NCBI GenBank assembly: GCA_025331125.1
Contig: JAOALB010000173.1
Location: forward strand, 40,079-104,078
Length of the DNA: 64,000 nt
DNA from: Mycogone perniciosa
Lineage: Eukaryota; Ascomycota; Sordariomycetes; Hypocreales; Hypocreaceae
Direction: 5' to 3'
Below, piece by piece: positions 1 through 11,193 of this stretch. The position numbers and the translations under genes are program-made. The notes below the pieces were generated by a model. It made no database searches, was not told the DNA's origin, and saw only the letters and a list, made by a program, of their open reading frames with translations. The number at the start of each line of letters is the position of its first letter. Position 1 is the stretch's first letter.

Positions 1-1079
1 ATACTCTTTTAGGCTATTTTTATATTTTCTTTTTTTTTTAAAATATAAATACTCGCTATTAATTAATCTTTTATTATATAAACCTTATCCCAGTTAATTA
101 GCCGCTAAGTAGGCAGTTTTACTTTTAAAGGGAAAGTCGGTTTTTAGTTAAATAATAGGTAGAATACAGAGTATCTCATTAAGCTTTTTATAGTATATCT
201 ATCAGCTATACTTGCCTTATTTAGGTTTTAAAACTACTTTTTATTGCATTTAGCTATTTTTGCCAGTATTAATATTAAGCTTTAATAACTAACCTCTATA
301 AAGGTATTAGCTTTAAGGTTATATATTAATATTTAGATAATCTTAATACTTAGATTAGTTAATACTTATAAAAGTATTTTCTTTATTTTAAGTCTTTTAT
401 TTATAATAGCTTAAATTTTTATATTAAATTAGTAAATCTATTTAAAAATAAACTTTATTATTATCATAAATAATAAAGTTAATATAAATTCTACTTTTAC
501 TTATCTATAAAAGTTATATTTTCCTTTAAATAAATAAATATATTTATAATTGTTTAAGATATATTAAATATTAAAATAGACTTTCTTTATAAGTCTAGTT
601 AATTTTATTATTATAGCTGGTTCTTTAAGGCGGTATAGGTTAAAGCCTTAGTATTAAGGGTATAATATAATAGCTTTATATATATTATTCTATATCTATA
701 GCTATTAATATCTTTCTTTTAAAAATTAAAAAGTTACTTTTTATCTTTTATAACCTATTTCCGCGTAGTACTATTAAATAGCTATTTTCCTTATAGTTAA
801 AGTATTAAAGATAAATATAAGCTAGTAGTAGTATTTTCTTAATTTAGCCTATAACCTTTTATCTTTTATATAAAACCTTTTTACTTTATTCTTTAATTAT
901 TAAAAGTCTATAGTTAAAAGATTAAATAGTCTTTATATTATTTAAAGGTATTGCGCAATTTACTAGGATTCTTTGCTATACTTTTCTTTTAATAAAGTAA
1001 ATGAAATTATATTTAAATATATATTTATAAAATCTTTTAAATCCCTTTCTTTTTAAACTCTAACTTATTTATAGCAGTT

Positions 1080-1400
1080 ATTAGTTTATAGGATAAGGCG
1101 TCTATTATAATATTCTCTTTCTTTAAGATATATTTAACTATAAAGTTAAAAAAGAGGATATAGTTAATCTATTAAGTTATATACCTATTACAGATATTAT
1201 TAATCCTATTATTTATTTAATTAATAATTACTTTAGCATTTATTTCTAGTATAAATAAAAGTCTATAAATATAAGTATATAGCCTTTTAAAGGCTTAGAG
1301 TAAAACTTTATACTCCTTTTTTATAGCATTATACTTTATTTCTAATAAAAGCCAATACTTACTTTTATACTAGATTAAGTGTCTTTTTCCTTTTATAACT
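1080..1400 (-). pseudogene. RNase H domain remnant of gypsy element G4
   Basis: Reading the minus strand gives a largely open frame containing KYNAIKKEYKVLL, then EINAKVIINQ-like residues (Q where TAA now stands), and ending INYILFFNFIVKYILKKEN followed by DALS. This order matches the RNase H of fungal gypsy pols, where the usual pattern is a glutamate-rich KE..LL motif, a TDA..L..QLN segment and a terminal I..F.F.V.H.PG..N..AD.LSR. Stops and D-to-N or G-to-K type changes fit RIP. The catalytic acidic residues are partly lost. No function is expected. Confidence 0.6.
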
Positions 1401-1689
1401 TATATTAAAACTGCCCTTTAGCCTATTATACTAATATTAACTATTAAAATTACCTCTTTATATCTTTTAGTTATATTTAATATTACTAGTATTAAAGTAA
1501 AGGTAATAAATTCTTTAAGTTTATCTATAATTTACTACTGCTTTTTAAATTATCTTTAAAAGGCATTTTTCTTTAATAGACTAGTTAAAGGCTTCATAAT
1601 TTAGGCAAAGTATTTAATTTAGTATTTATAATAATTAACTAAACTAAAAAAGGATTAAACTTTATTAATAGTTTTATAGTTCTTTTATT

Positions 1690-1960
1690 TTTTAATTTTA
1701 ATAATTTTCCTAATTGCTGGTTACTATCCCTCTATACTATATAAATATCCTATTAATTTAGCTAATTTTTAATAAAGGATTAATTTTACTGCCGAGATAA
1801 TATATTTTAATAGTTTAATATTAATAAAGGTTTTATTTAAATTCTAAAGGTGCTTTAAGACATAGCATTAAACCCTAGGCATTACTTTTTTATTATTATA
1901 TATAGATTCTAACCTTTATACTGTAATATTATTTAAAAATAGTCAATATATTATAAATAT
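1690..1960 (-). pseudogene. Reverse transcriptase remnant of gypsy element G4
   Basis: On the minus strand the residues FLNNITV stand where the YVDD catalytic box is expected (GAC to AAT by RIP). They are followed by YNNKKVMPRV, YVLKHL, NLNKTF, ISAVK and IGYLYSIEG. The same order is seen after the catalytic box of a class of fungal gypsy reverse transcriptases (YN..EV.PG, FVL.HL.N.DKVL, ISA.KS, .GF.C...GR.PD). This supports Ty3/gypsy rather than LINE or copia. Both aspartates of the box are replaced by asparagine, so the enzyme is dead. Confidence 0.6.
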
Positions 1961-4892
1961 AAGATTAAATAGTATCTATAAATAATATATTAAAATTATA
2001 CTATTAAGTTTATAATATTTATTAAAAGGATGCAGTATTTTAAAAGGCTAATAGGGCTTGTAAATATAATTATATTTTAACTTTTTTTATTAAAAGGGAT
2101 TTAATTATATCCTAATAAAAAGTCTAGTAATAATAGTATTATATAGCCTATAAAATCCTTGCTAAATTAATTAGCGCTTAAAAGAATAAAGGCGTCTTTA
2201 ATAGTTATTTTATTTCTTTATATAATAGAATTAATAAAGTAAAGGCTGCTGTCTTTTTTTTATATTAAAAAGAATAGGTTCCTATATAGCTTATAGCCTT
2301 CTTTTAAAAGGCCTTTTTTAATATAGACTTACAGTAAATTAATTACTTTTTTTTTATCCCTTTAAGAATTAAGATATTACTGCTTTATTAGGTATTGTAT
2401 TTTATTATATAAATACTTTATAGTAGGGTAGTCTTAAAATTTAACTTTTTATATTTTATAAAATCCTAAGAAAGTGCTATTTCTTTATTTTTTAAGATGT
2501 ATACTAGGATTATAGTTTTTTATACTATTAGTTTCCCTTCTACTATTTTTAAGATTACAGCTAATCAGTCTAGTGTAAGCCTTAACCTAGTTTTAATAAA
2601 TAAAAATTTTAAAGTAATATAATTAGCAAAAAAAGCATTAAAGTTTAAATTATCTTTTACTTTATTTTATTTTTTTTATTTTTAATAACAACTCCTAGTA
2701 AAGATAAAACTATTAAATAGTATATTATTTATTAAATAGATTTTTATACTTTTCTTTTTATATATAGTATTAGTTTTAATCTCTTTATATTTTTATACTC
2801 TCTTTTAAAATCTTTTCTTTTAATCCTCTATTTCCTTAAACTTTTATACTATCTTTTTTATCGCTTTTATTTAATCTTTTAGACTATTAGCTAATACTAG
2901 TTAAATTAAATCCTTTTTAGCTTACTCTAACAGTCAGTATAAAACCTCCTCTTTAAAAGTAAATTAAAGTATTTTTAAGCTTTTTTCTATTTTATTAACT
3001 TTATATTTAATTATAAAGTTAATATTTATTTTAGCTTTAAATTATATAATACTTTTATTTTATATTTTTAATAAATAGCTTTTATAGTTAAAGTAATAAT
3101 TTCAATATTTTATATTTTATATTTTATATATAAATCTTTATTCTTTAATATATAATTAAATATTAGCTGTATAGCTTGAATAAATAGTATTTTAAAAATA
3201 AAAAGTATTAAAACTTTATTTAATATAATATAAAGTCTCACTGCTATCTATATATTACCTATATACATTTAAATAACAGTTTCTTTAATTATATTTACTT
3301 ACCTATTATTAAATGCAATATTAACTGCTTAATAAAGGTATACCTTTAAACTGAACTTTACAGTTAATTAATTAAAAATAATATTTCCTTTTAACTTTAA
3401 ATCTATAAATACTTTAATAAATATACTCTTAAGCTGTCTTGATTATACCTATATTTAAAGTAGGTCTTATAAGTATTTAAAGATCTTTTCTATTTAAATT
3501 ATATTAATCTAGGCTATTAATCTTTATTTTTAATTTACTTTATAATTAATAGTAATATTTAATTACTTTAATTTATAAAAGTATACTTTTAATAATAATA
3601 ATGTATTAAGGTTTTTAACATTAATTAATTTTTTATTTAAAAATCCTTTTATTTATAAGGATTGTAAGGGTATAGCTTGAAGATATTAGTTTTATAGTAA
3701 CTGGATAATTTATATAGTTAAGTTAATCTTTTTATAAAACTATATTTTAGTAATTCTTTATAATTTTATAATTAAGTCTACTTTTAAAGCGTTTATAAAT
3801 TTTAAAATAGTATTTAAAAGAGTGCTAGGCTTAAATTTAATTATATTATTTAAAATTACAGCTTAAATTAATATTTTAATTTACTTTACTTTTAATAATT
3901 CCTCTTTATTTTTAGTCTTTACTATTCCGCTATCTTTACTATATTATAATTTAAATAATATAGTCTTTAAGATTATAAATATAGGGTTTAAATACAGTTA
4001 CTTTTTCTTAATTAACTGCTTTAATTAAAGCAGTAATAGTTCCTTTTTAGTTTATTTATCTGCTTTATTAATTATTTAAATGCACTTTTATCCTTTATTA
4101 ACTATAAAGTTAGCGAGGAAAGTTAAATTAAATAATTCTGCAGTTAAGTAGTTTTAGTTATATTTATTTAAGCGGTTCTTAAAAGAATTTATCCTAGCCA
4201 GGTTTATAGAGATATTTTTAACCCCTTTTATACTTATACTATTTTATCTACTATTAATTATTTAATCTTTGCCTATAAAGTATATAATATTTATTATTAA
4301 TCCTTTTATAAAGACTATATTTAACCTTTATAGTAGTTTAATTTTAAATATCTCTTTATACTTTATTTCTTTATAAACTATATTAAAGAGTTTAGTTTTA
4401 TAATAGATTACTTTTTAATTAAAAAAGCTAGGTTTTGTTTTCTTTATAAATAATAGGCTTAGCGAGACTTTATTTTAAGCCTTAAATAATTTTACTTAAA
4501 GCGCCAATATTTCTTATATATAAGTTCTAATAGTTATAATTACTGTAATAAATTAAGCTAGGATTAAGACTTTCTATAGGCTTATTTAAATTATTCTTGC
4601 CCCTAGGTTATATATTATAAACCTATAGCCTTTATTATAGGCTAGCTTAGTGTAGTTTTAAAGGAAATAGCTTTTATTTATATAATACTAATAATATTTT
4701 ATATTTATAGCTGCCTTTAAGTAATAGTAAAGGAAAAGGTTTAATATATTATTATATAAAGTGTTTATTATATTAATATTATTAATAGTAATTATTAATA
4801 TAAAAAGTCTTTATTTAAATTTATTATTATTAATAGTAATAAAAGAATAGTGCTTAAAATTATAAAGCTTATATAAATTTAATATTATTATA

Positions 4893-5037
4893 GACTATAA
4901 AAAACTTAAATACTTTACTTTAATTAAAGCCTTAAATTAGCAATAAGTCTAATAATTTAAATTCCTTTTTAGCTTTAACTTTTATATTATCTATTAACTT
5001 AACTTTAAAGCTTTAAAGTTTAATACTTTAAATAAAA
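4893..5037 (+). pseudogene. RNase H C-terminal remnant of G1 copy E
   Basis: This translates to a decayed D-x-K-N-L-K-Y-F-T segment, then the region of the LNRRQARW motif (now mostly stops), an EFL segment and an IYxPG-like tail. It is the gypsy RNase H signature, better preserved at 20413-20556 in G1 copy A. Arginine and glutamine codons have become stops, as RIP predicts. Confidence 0.6.
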
Positions 5038-5560
5038 AAGCAGAAAATAGGCCTATGAAATTAAATCCCTTTAATAACTTAATTAAAAACAGGCAATATA
5101 TTATCTTCCTATAAAGTTCTTTTAGCTTTAAAGCTTAGGCAATATTTTAAAAAGAAATCTTATTGAATATAGAAATATCTATAAAGGCTGCCTTTATAAC
5201 TATAATAACACCTATAGAAAACAGACTAATTAATAACCTAATTATAGTAGTATATAAATAAAATACTATAGTAAAAGAAATAATAACTGCACTTTAAAAC
5301 CTTAATATCCGTTAATAGCTAAAGCAGCTTTACAGGGAACTTTAAATTATAATAAATAACTGCTAAGTAATACATAGCAGAATTTATTATTAAAAGCAGC
5401 TTTTTATTCCCTTTAATAATAAGCTTTATATATAAATCCTATTTAAAAACTACTTTAATGGCCTAGCTAGATGCCTAGGTAAGTTTAAGACCTTAGACTT
5501 TATTAACTGAATATACTAGTAGCTATAAATTTTAAAAGATATTAAAGCATTTATATAAGT

Positions 5561-5720
5561 CTGTAAACTATATATTAAAATAAAGGCTTTATAATCTTTA
5601 CTATAAAGTTTTTTTTAATTACTGCTAATTTTATTTTATATATAATTAAATATCTTTATTAATTATATTATATTACTGCCTAAATCCTGCTACAATAATA
5701 CTATTTATAAGTATTTATTA
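5561..5720 (+). pseudogene. Integrase zinc-binding/core junction remnant of G1 copy E
   Basis: The frame reads CKLYIKIKAL, a RIP-altered C-x-x-C followed by KA. About 30 codons further it reads an INYIILLPKS segment, matching the D-x-x-x-GLPKS start of the gypsy integrase catalytic core. This copy is also the 'empty site' for the copia insertion: the uninterrupted bases here correspond to the CTATA target duplicated at 21087-21091 and 34897-34901. Confidence 0.55.
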
Positions 5721-7007
5721 GTAATAGTTTACTGCTTTATTAAAATATATTACTTTATATTTATTACTTTACTATTAATAAAAAAGCTAGCTAATATATT
5801 TATTAATAAAATTTACTGGCTTTATAGTATACCTAATAATATTATATTAAATTATAGTATATAATTTATATTAAAATTCTAAAATAACTTTTAAACTAAT
5901 TAAAAGTTATATTAAAACAGTTATTAGCCTTTTACTTTAAAATTAATAACTAAAGTAAAAGAATTAAGATAAGTATAAAATAATACCTATAAACTTTTAT
6001 TAACCTTTATTAAAATAATTAAATCTATTAGCTTTTACTAGCCAAATTCGCTATAAATAATATAGTATTTAAAACTACTAATATATTACTGTTTTTCATT
6101 AATTATAATTTTAACCCTCGCCTAAAAATAAAGCTTTTATAGCCTTACCCGCTAAACCTTTCTATAGTAAAAAAAAGAGAGTTTTTCTATATTCACGCTA
6201 TTATTAATTAATTTAAATGCATTATTATATAATTAAAGGCCTTTACTAAAGCTTTAAAAAAAGAATATAAAGAAAATGCAAATATATATAAAAAGGCATT
6301 ATTAACCTATACTATTAAATAGGAGGTTTTTATTAATATATAAAATATAAAGATTAACTAGCTAATAAAGAAGCTAGATAATAAATAGGCAGGGCTTTAT
6401 ATAATAATAAAGGTATACTTATAAGCCTATACTATTAGCTTACTAACAGGTATAAAGATTTTCTTAATCCTATATAACTCTTTCCTATAACTTAAAATAG
6501 CTACTTTCCTGCGCTTTAGGTAAAAGATAATTAATAAAGCTAAGTTAAAGAATATTTAAAGCAGGGTATTAAAAAAGGAAAATAGTATAGATAAAGTATA
6601 AAAAAAGTAAAAGTTTGAAGCGCTTTAGATTATTATAATAATAATAGTTTCTATTACTTTATTAAATAAAAATACTATACTGCTATATAGTAATTAACTA
6701 AAAACCTATAAAGTTAAAAAAGGGTAATATAAAACTTTTATATAAAAAACTTAAAGAAGCTAAGCTTACTGCAATAAATACTAAAAGGAATTATAAAAAA
6801 AAGGAAATAATTAAAAAGAAATTAAAACCTATAAAGCGCTAATTAAAGACTATACTATATTAAAGCCTATAATTAAACTATATATTACTAATACTAAAAA
6901 CTATATAATTTACTTTATTTGCCTTTATATTAAAAGTATTAAAATAGATTACTTGGAATTTCGATTTATATAAGTAATATAGCTATTTACGGCTAAATTG
7001 TAAAATA

Positions 7008-7020
7008 GGAGGGGGGGTAC
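7008..7020 (+). other. Polypurine tract of G1 copy E
   Basis: A GGAGGGGGGGTAC-like purine run sits directly before the TG of the 3' LTR. The same run precedes the G1 LTRs near 36350 and 55500 and, reverse complemented, follows the LTR at 38804. It primes plus-strand DNA synthesis in LTR retrotransposons and fixes the orientation of this copy as plus. Confidence 0.8.
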
Positions 7021-7191
7021 TGTTATGGCATTAACCGTGACGCGATATTAACGCCCTATTACGTAAGCTCCGGCTACGTGACCAGGCCCTAACGCGTTCC
7101 TAGCTATAGCTTTCCGTAGAGCCTGAGGGCTTCCTTGCTCTCTATGGCACAATAACAATATTTGCCTTAACCTGCTTTCTATACTGTAATA
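7021..7191 (+). repeat. 3' LTR of family G1 (copy E), lightly RIP-mutated
   Basis: This 171-bp LTR begins TGTTATGG and ends CTGTAATA (original end probably ACA). It aligns over its full length with 16009-16180, 36359-36530, 38633-38804 (reverse) and 55508-55679. It retains many CpG, CpA and TpG steps (for example CCGTGACGCG and CCGGCTACGTGACC), so it is much less mutated than the LTRs of copy A. Confidence 0.85.
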
Positions 7192-9462
7192 ATATTATTT
7201 CTCGCTATATAACTTATAAGACAGTTAAACCCTTAAAATATAAACTATACAGTAAACTTTAACCTTGACTAATACTAGAATAACTATAAAAGTTAATTTT
7301 ATTAAACTTTATTATTAAACTACTATTATCTATTAAACCAAAAATAAAGATTAAATATAATAGTATTTTAATAATTATAAATTAATTTATTAAATACTTT
7401 TACTTCTTTTTATATAAAGAAGTAATAAATACAGAAACGCTAATTTATATATTTTTGCAATTTATTATAGTTAATTATATAATTCCAGCTAAAATTATTT
7501 TTAACTAAAAATTAACCTTTATATTTAAATTCTAGTAAGCATTTATAATTTAGTTAAGTATAAACTATAAACTTAATACTATATACTACCTATAAATAGA
7601 TAAATAGATAGAATATATTAACTAGGTTATTAAAGTTTATTTAAAAAGTTATATTAACTTTAACTAAAACAATTAAGTAAAAAAGTTATTAATCGCATAA
7701 ATATCCTATAACAGTAATATTTTAAAGTTAACTAGACTTAGCCCTATATACATTAATTATACCTTTACACTAAATATATATAAAGCGCTAAAGAAAGGCC
7801 TATATATCGATAAAGTATAAATTAAAGCTGAAAATATAAAGCAATTATATAAAGAAATATAAATATACCTTTACTTCATTTTAAAAAGAAAATAAAAAAG
7901 TATACTAATAAATATAAATTAAAAGGACTAATCTTTAAAAAGGGAGATATAGTTTATTTATATTATTATTTACTAAAGAAAAAGACTATAAATATTAAAA
8001 TAATGCAATTAAGCAATAAATTAAATTTTAAAGAACTTAAACTTTATTTAATTAAAAAAGTTATTTTAAAAGTCATTTATAAACTTATGCTACTAGACAA
8101 TATCTAGATTTACTTAATATTTTATATTTTATTACTTAAAAAAGTATTATAAAATAAATTAAAAAATAAATAAATTATAAATTTAATTAAAGTCTTAGCA
8201 GTTAAAAAAAATATAAAACTGAAAGAATTAAAGCTATAAAAGCAGAAAATAATAAATATTAATACCTAATTAAATAGAAAAACTATAAAGAAAAATATAA
8301 CTTTTAAAAACCTATTAAACACCTATTAAACGCTAAAAATAAACTTAAGCAGTTTTACTAATCCTTAAAATTAAAAGACCTAAGTCTATAAAATTATTAC
8401 TAAGCCTTAAAGAAGCCTAATCTACCTTAACAGGCACCCCTAGCAATTAAAGATTAGTTATTACCTTTACCTTTTAAATAGATAAAGAGGACAGTATACT
8501 ATCCTCTTTATCTAAACTTTATAGCCCCTATTTAAAAAGTTTAGTATATTGCTTATATACCTTTTTCCTAATACACTAAATATAATTTAAATACTTTACA
8601 GCCGCTATAATCTATAATTAAAGCTCTATTAAATAAAAATAAAGACCCTTTAGCTTTTTATTTACTTTATCCTCTTTTAATTTAAGCTTTTTCTATTATT
8701 TAAATATATATATAACTAGAAAAGTTAATAGAAAAGTATAGAGGAGAGGAAAAGAGAGGAGTATATAAAATCAAGTAACTGGGACTTTATTACAGGAATA
8801 GTTTTAATATATATATTCGCTATACTTTAAAGACTTATTTATTATCCGATAAACTAATTTCTTTTAAAAGTAAAAAGTGTAAAGTATATTGGCAGGATTG
8901 CCTTTAAAAAGAATTAAAAAAGTAAATAAAATATATTTATTAAATTTATAAGCGTAAAGTTTAGCAATATAATCTATTATAGTATTAATATAAAAAAGGT
9001 AAAAAAAATAAATAGATAAAACTTATAAAGGAATTAATAGGTTTTAAAGATAAAACTAACAGGAAAGGGATATTATATTATAACCCGACTATATTAAAAA
9101 CTTAGTTATAAGATTACAGCAGAATGTTAAAACCTTTAACCAATCACTAATAGATTATAGCTATAAGTGTAATCCTATAAAAAGGATTACTATATAAAAC
9201 TATAATCCTAAATCGACAGGATTACTATAATCTAAACAATATAAGTATATTTATTATATATCTTTTTTATATATATATAGCTGGCTTATTACTTATTTAG
9301 TATAGTTACTTAGATAGTTGTTAATAATTGTATTCACTAGAACCACCTATTCTACAGAATTGTAACTATGTTACCCTGCTTAGTATTTATCCTTAACCTC
9401 TCTGTCAACATAAACCCTGCGAACCTTGGTTTGACTGTTGAGAATCAACCCGGATCGTTACA
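7192..9462 (+). mobile_element. Ty3/gypsy element, family G3 (3' part) with 3' LTR
   Basis: The plus-strand sequence is the reverse-complement match of the element at 44975-47245, and carries the 3' third of pol, a purine tract (AACAGGAAAGGGA, ending at 9070) and the LTR. The element is interrupted at 7192 by the G1 insertion. Its 5' two thirds are not seen in the window. The internal part is heavily RIP-mutated and no frame is usable. It forms the left border of the gene-bearing island. Confidence 0.75.
9071..9462 (+). repeat. 3' LTR of family G3 with an abrupt RIP boundary inside it
   Basis: This 392-bp LTR starts TATTATATTATAACCC and ends CGGATCGTTACA. It matches 44975-45366 in reverse complement, which has exactly the same length and carries the less mutated start TATTGTATTACGAC. 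The first two thirds are AT-rich, while from roughly 9320 to 9462 the sequence is GC-balanced and keeps CpA, TpG and CpG. TCGAT at 9463-9467 is the presumed target duplication; its partner would lie to the left, outside the window. Confidence 0.85.
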
Positions 9463-9640
9463 TCGATTCAATTCTTAATGATTCTAACCGATTAACTCGA
9501 TTAAGCTGAATAATAACGGCTATAGCAACTATATCAGGTTAATCGTCAACGCCGGACCTATAAAAGCTGCAGAGTCCTTTTCCATACACGGAATCAAATT
9601 TTTATCCACCTTCAGAATCGATGCTCTTTAGCTGGCCCAG
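9463..9640. other. Left edge of the island: non-coding, TATA-like element
   Basis: Balanced-composition sequence with no convincing reading frame. It has several CGATT/GATT repeats at 9463-9515 and a CCTATAAAAG box near 9556-9565 that could be a core promoter. The following repeat region makes an LTR-like or decayed element origin possible, but no ends are recognisable. Confidence 0.3.
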
Positions 9641-9644
9641 CCAA

Positions 9645-9900
9645 GCAGACCTAGCAGTAACGCGTTGTGGCCCCTATTTTAAGACCAGTTCAACAACACG
9701 TTGTAGCCCCTGCTCCAAGACACATTCGACAACGCGTTACAGGCCATATTCTAAGACTAAGGCAGCAATTCGGTCAGGAATTCCGTTGTCAGGAATTCGG
9801 TTAAGGGAATACGAGGATCCATTGTTTTTCAACTAAGGCGGCGGCATTTGATACACATAAATAGTGTATCGTCCTTTTCCTTCCTTCCTTTCTTTCTTCT
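9645..9900. repeat. Dispersed repeat, un-RIPed copy, with internal tandem units
   Basis: The segment aligns with 57022-57260, where the same order of sequence blocks (GCGTTGTAGCCCCTATT, CTAAGACTAAGGCAGCAATT, GGTTAAGGG, GTCCTTTTCCTTCC) is found with C-to-T and G-to-A changes. Inside it are three degenerate units beginning CAACRCGTT followed by a pyrimidine stretch and AAGAC (about 9655-9760) and a 15-bp tandem duplication around GTCAGGAATTC (9774-9803). A 71-codon ATG-started frame at 9621-9836 follows the tandem units and is probably not a gene. The element type is unknown. Confidence 0.65.
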
Positions 9901-10143
9901 CTCTGTATCTGCACTTCGCATATCAGTACGTGTATATGTGTTAAGAATAAAGGGTAACACGGAAGAGAGTGAATGATTCTGAGAGGAGAATAGCAGCAGG
10001 CATGCAGCAGGGTAGCAGTTGGGATCTAAGAGGTGACTATTGATTTCTAACCTTCCTTTAAAATAGAGCGATTCCACTCTCTCTTTTAACCAGCTTGTCC
10101 GATGCGAGGGACTAGCTCCCTTCTAGTTATCCATCTAGTTATC

Positions 10144-10250
10144 TTGTCTTACAGCAGCGCCTCCTTTACGTTATCCTGCATTTTGTCTTATAGCACAGCC
10201 TCCTTTATGTTCCACTTGTCTTATAAGAGGGTCTCCTTACGTTTTCCCTT
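10144..10250. repeat. Degenerate tandem repeat, about three units of 33-39 bp
   Basis: Three successive blocks beginning TTGTCTTA at 10144, 10183 and 10216 each continue with a CTCCTTTACGTT-like segment. The spacing is 39 then 33 bp. The stretch is pyrimidine-rich on the plus strand and sits in the non-coding part of the island. Function unknown. Confidence 0.55.
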
Positions 10251-10880
10251 CATCCCTCTCTTTGGCTCATGACAATATGTATATATATATGTTTGGAGTG
10301 TTAATTCCCCCTTGATAAAATAACTATAGCTAAAACTATACGCAACTAGCCGACAGGTCTGAAACAGTAAAGTGATTAAATAGAGACCCCTATTATTTAA
10401 CTAGTAAAGCCAGCAGTCTTAGTACTACATTAGTAGCATGCAGTCATTTTATCTCCTTAATTCCATAGAGTGGACTCTTTGTAAGTTGACTTAGTACTAG
10501 GAACAATTAACGAGCTGTTATTTTAGTTCATTTACCGTTGGCTTAGATCCAAGCTGCCTTACCTGCTATTTTAGGAGTAGTGGCTTCTTGTAAAGGTGGA
10601 GCTCGGATTAGTAGCTAACCACTTAGTGCTGATCTTAATAAAGAACCGTCGCACAATTTCACCACTTCAGTCGCATACCCAAACCCTAGGGTTTAGTGCT
10701 GACTATGACCGCCAAGTAGTGCTATTTGTTCGTAAACGAGGCCGCCGTGTAAATAAGCATAACAGTAAGTTAAAGTGGACATAGTGCTGATGTGAGCAGC
10801 TAAGGCTCTATTTAGTGGCTATAGTTACATCTAAGTGAATATTTTCGCATAATCTAAGTCATCCTCAAAGACTCGAATAG
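10251..10880. other. Intergenic part of the island, no supported gene
   Basis: GC-balanced sequence with no ATG-started frame of useful length and no family recognised. It holds a perfect 14-bp palindrome AAACCCTAGGGTTT at 10681-10694 and three occurrences of a TAGTGCTGA-like word (near 10627, 10695 and 10781). A frame at 10596-10784 opens with GTG, not ATG, and has no recognisable product. This is presumably upstream DNA of the secreted-protein gene. Confidence 0.4.
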
Positions 10881-10884
10881 CAGG

Positions 10885-10891
10885 TATATAA
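10885..10891 (+). promoter_or_regulatory. Putative TATA box of the secreted-protein gene
   Basis: TATATAA lies in the un-RIPed island, followed within 30-60 bases by pyrimidine-rich sequence (CATCTCATCTTCTTTT) typical of fungal transcription starts. It is 311 bp upstream of the ATG, which would fit a transcript whose leader contains the intron proposed at 10967-11193. Without that intron the leader would be unusually long. Confidence 0.35.
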
Positions 10892-10966
10892 GTGGCGGAT
10901 TTTGTACCTCTATAACTGTATTTATTAAGTGCATCTCATCTTCTTTTGACTATATCCCTATTCCTT

Positions 10967-11193
10967 GTAAGTACTCAGGGGGATTCAAAACCATCCGCCC
11001 CTAAGTAATCGGCATTGCTCACAAATTCTGATACAAACTAACAATCTCATGCTTCTAGATATTCTGTGCCAATCCAACCTCGCCTTCGTGTCTCCGCGTC
11101 AAAACTAATTCATTTAACCGTCTTCTACCATCAGTCAGTTGATTATTTCACCTTGACAACAATTGAGTCATCCATGCTAATCTCACACTTCAG
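10967..11193 (+). other. Putative 5' leader intron of the secreted-protein gene
   Basis: A perfect fungal 5' splice site GTAAGT (10967-10972), a branch-site-like TGCTAAT (branch A at about 11180) and a pyrimidine-rich run ending in CAG (11191-11193) are correctly ordered, with 13 nt from branch to AG. Removing the 227 nt would leave only eight bases between the junction and the ATG. It lies wholly outside the coding frame, so only transcript data can confirm it. Confidence 0.35.
11164..11170 (+). promoter_or_regulatory. TGAGTCA site (Gcn4/AP-1-type consensus)
   Basis: TGAGTCA is the canonical site of Gcn4/Cpc1-type and AP-1-type bZIP factors. It is 32 bp upstream of the ATG. A 7-bp match can occur by chance and the site may be inside a leader intron, so a role in expression is only a possibility. 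Confidence 0.2.

Larger units (their letters stand above)
1..4735 (-). mobile_element. Ty3/gypsy LTR retrotransposon relic (family G4), RIP-degraded, minus strand
   Basis: The minus-strand translation holds a decayed pol of a fungal Ty3/gypsy element. RNase H-like residues lie near 1080-1400 and reverse transcriptase-like residues near 1690-1960, so the 5' end (gag, protease) lies to the right and the integrase and 3' LTR lie to the left, partly beyond the window. No LTR of this family is visible here. Every frame is full of TAA/TAG stops, as RIP produces. The right boundary, where family G1 sequence begins, is approximate (4735-4840); the stretch 2500-4735 is assigned by continuity and composition rather than by recognised motifs. 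It differs from the other three gypsy families in the window. Confidence 0.65.
4740..7191 (+). mobile_element. Ty3/gypsy element, family G1 (copy E), 5'-truncated, with 3' LTR
   Basis: The sequence from about 4837 onward aligns by eye with 20355-21091 and 34902-36530 (the G1 element split by the copia insertion), giving RNase H, integrase, polypurine tract and 3' LTR in order on the plus strand. Its left side abuts family G4 sequence without a visible LTR, so it is truncated. Its right end lies in family G3, which resumes at 7192. ATATT at 7192-7196 is the presumed right target duplication; the left copy is absent because of the truncation. Confidence 0.8.

Noticed and set aside
1..4735. LINE (Tad-like) element as the identity of the left region
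   Set aside because: The minus-strand translation gives gypsy-type RT and RNase H order and residues instead.
9621..9836. 71-codon ATG-started frame in the island
   Set aside because: The peptide simply follows the tandem DNA units (repeated TTRC/SKT words), the region is a dispersed repeat with a RIPed copy at 57022, and no domain or signal peptide is visible.
9829..10077. 82-codon minus-strand frame
   Set aside because: It starts with GTG rather than ATG, has no recognisable family and overlaps repeat sequence.
10596..10784. 62-codon plus-strand frame
   Set aside because: GTG start, no homology recognised, no splice context; probably chance in GC-balanced DNA.
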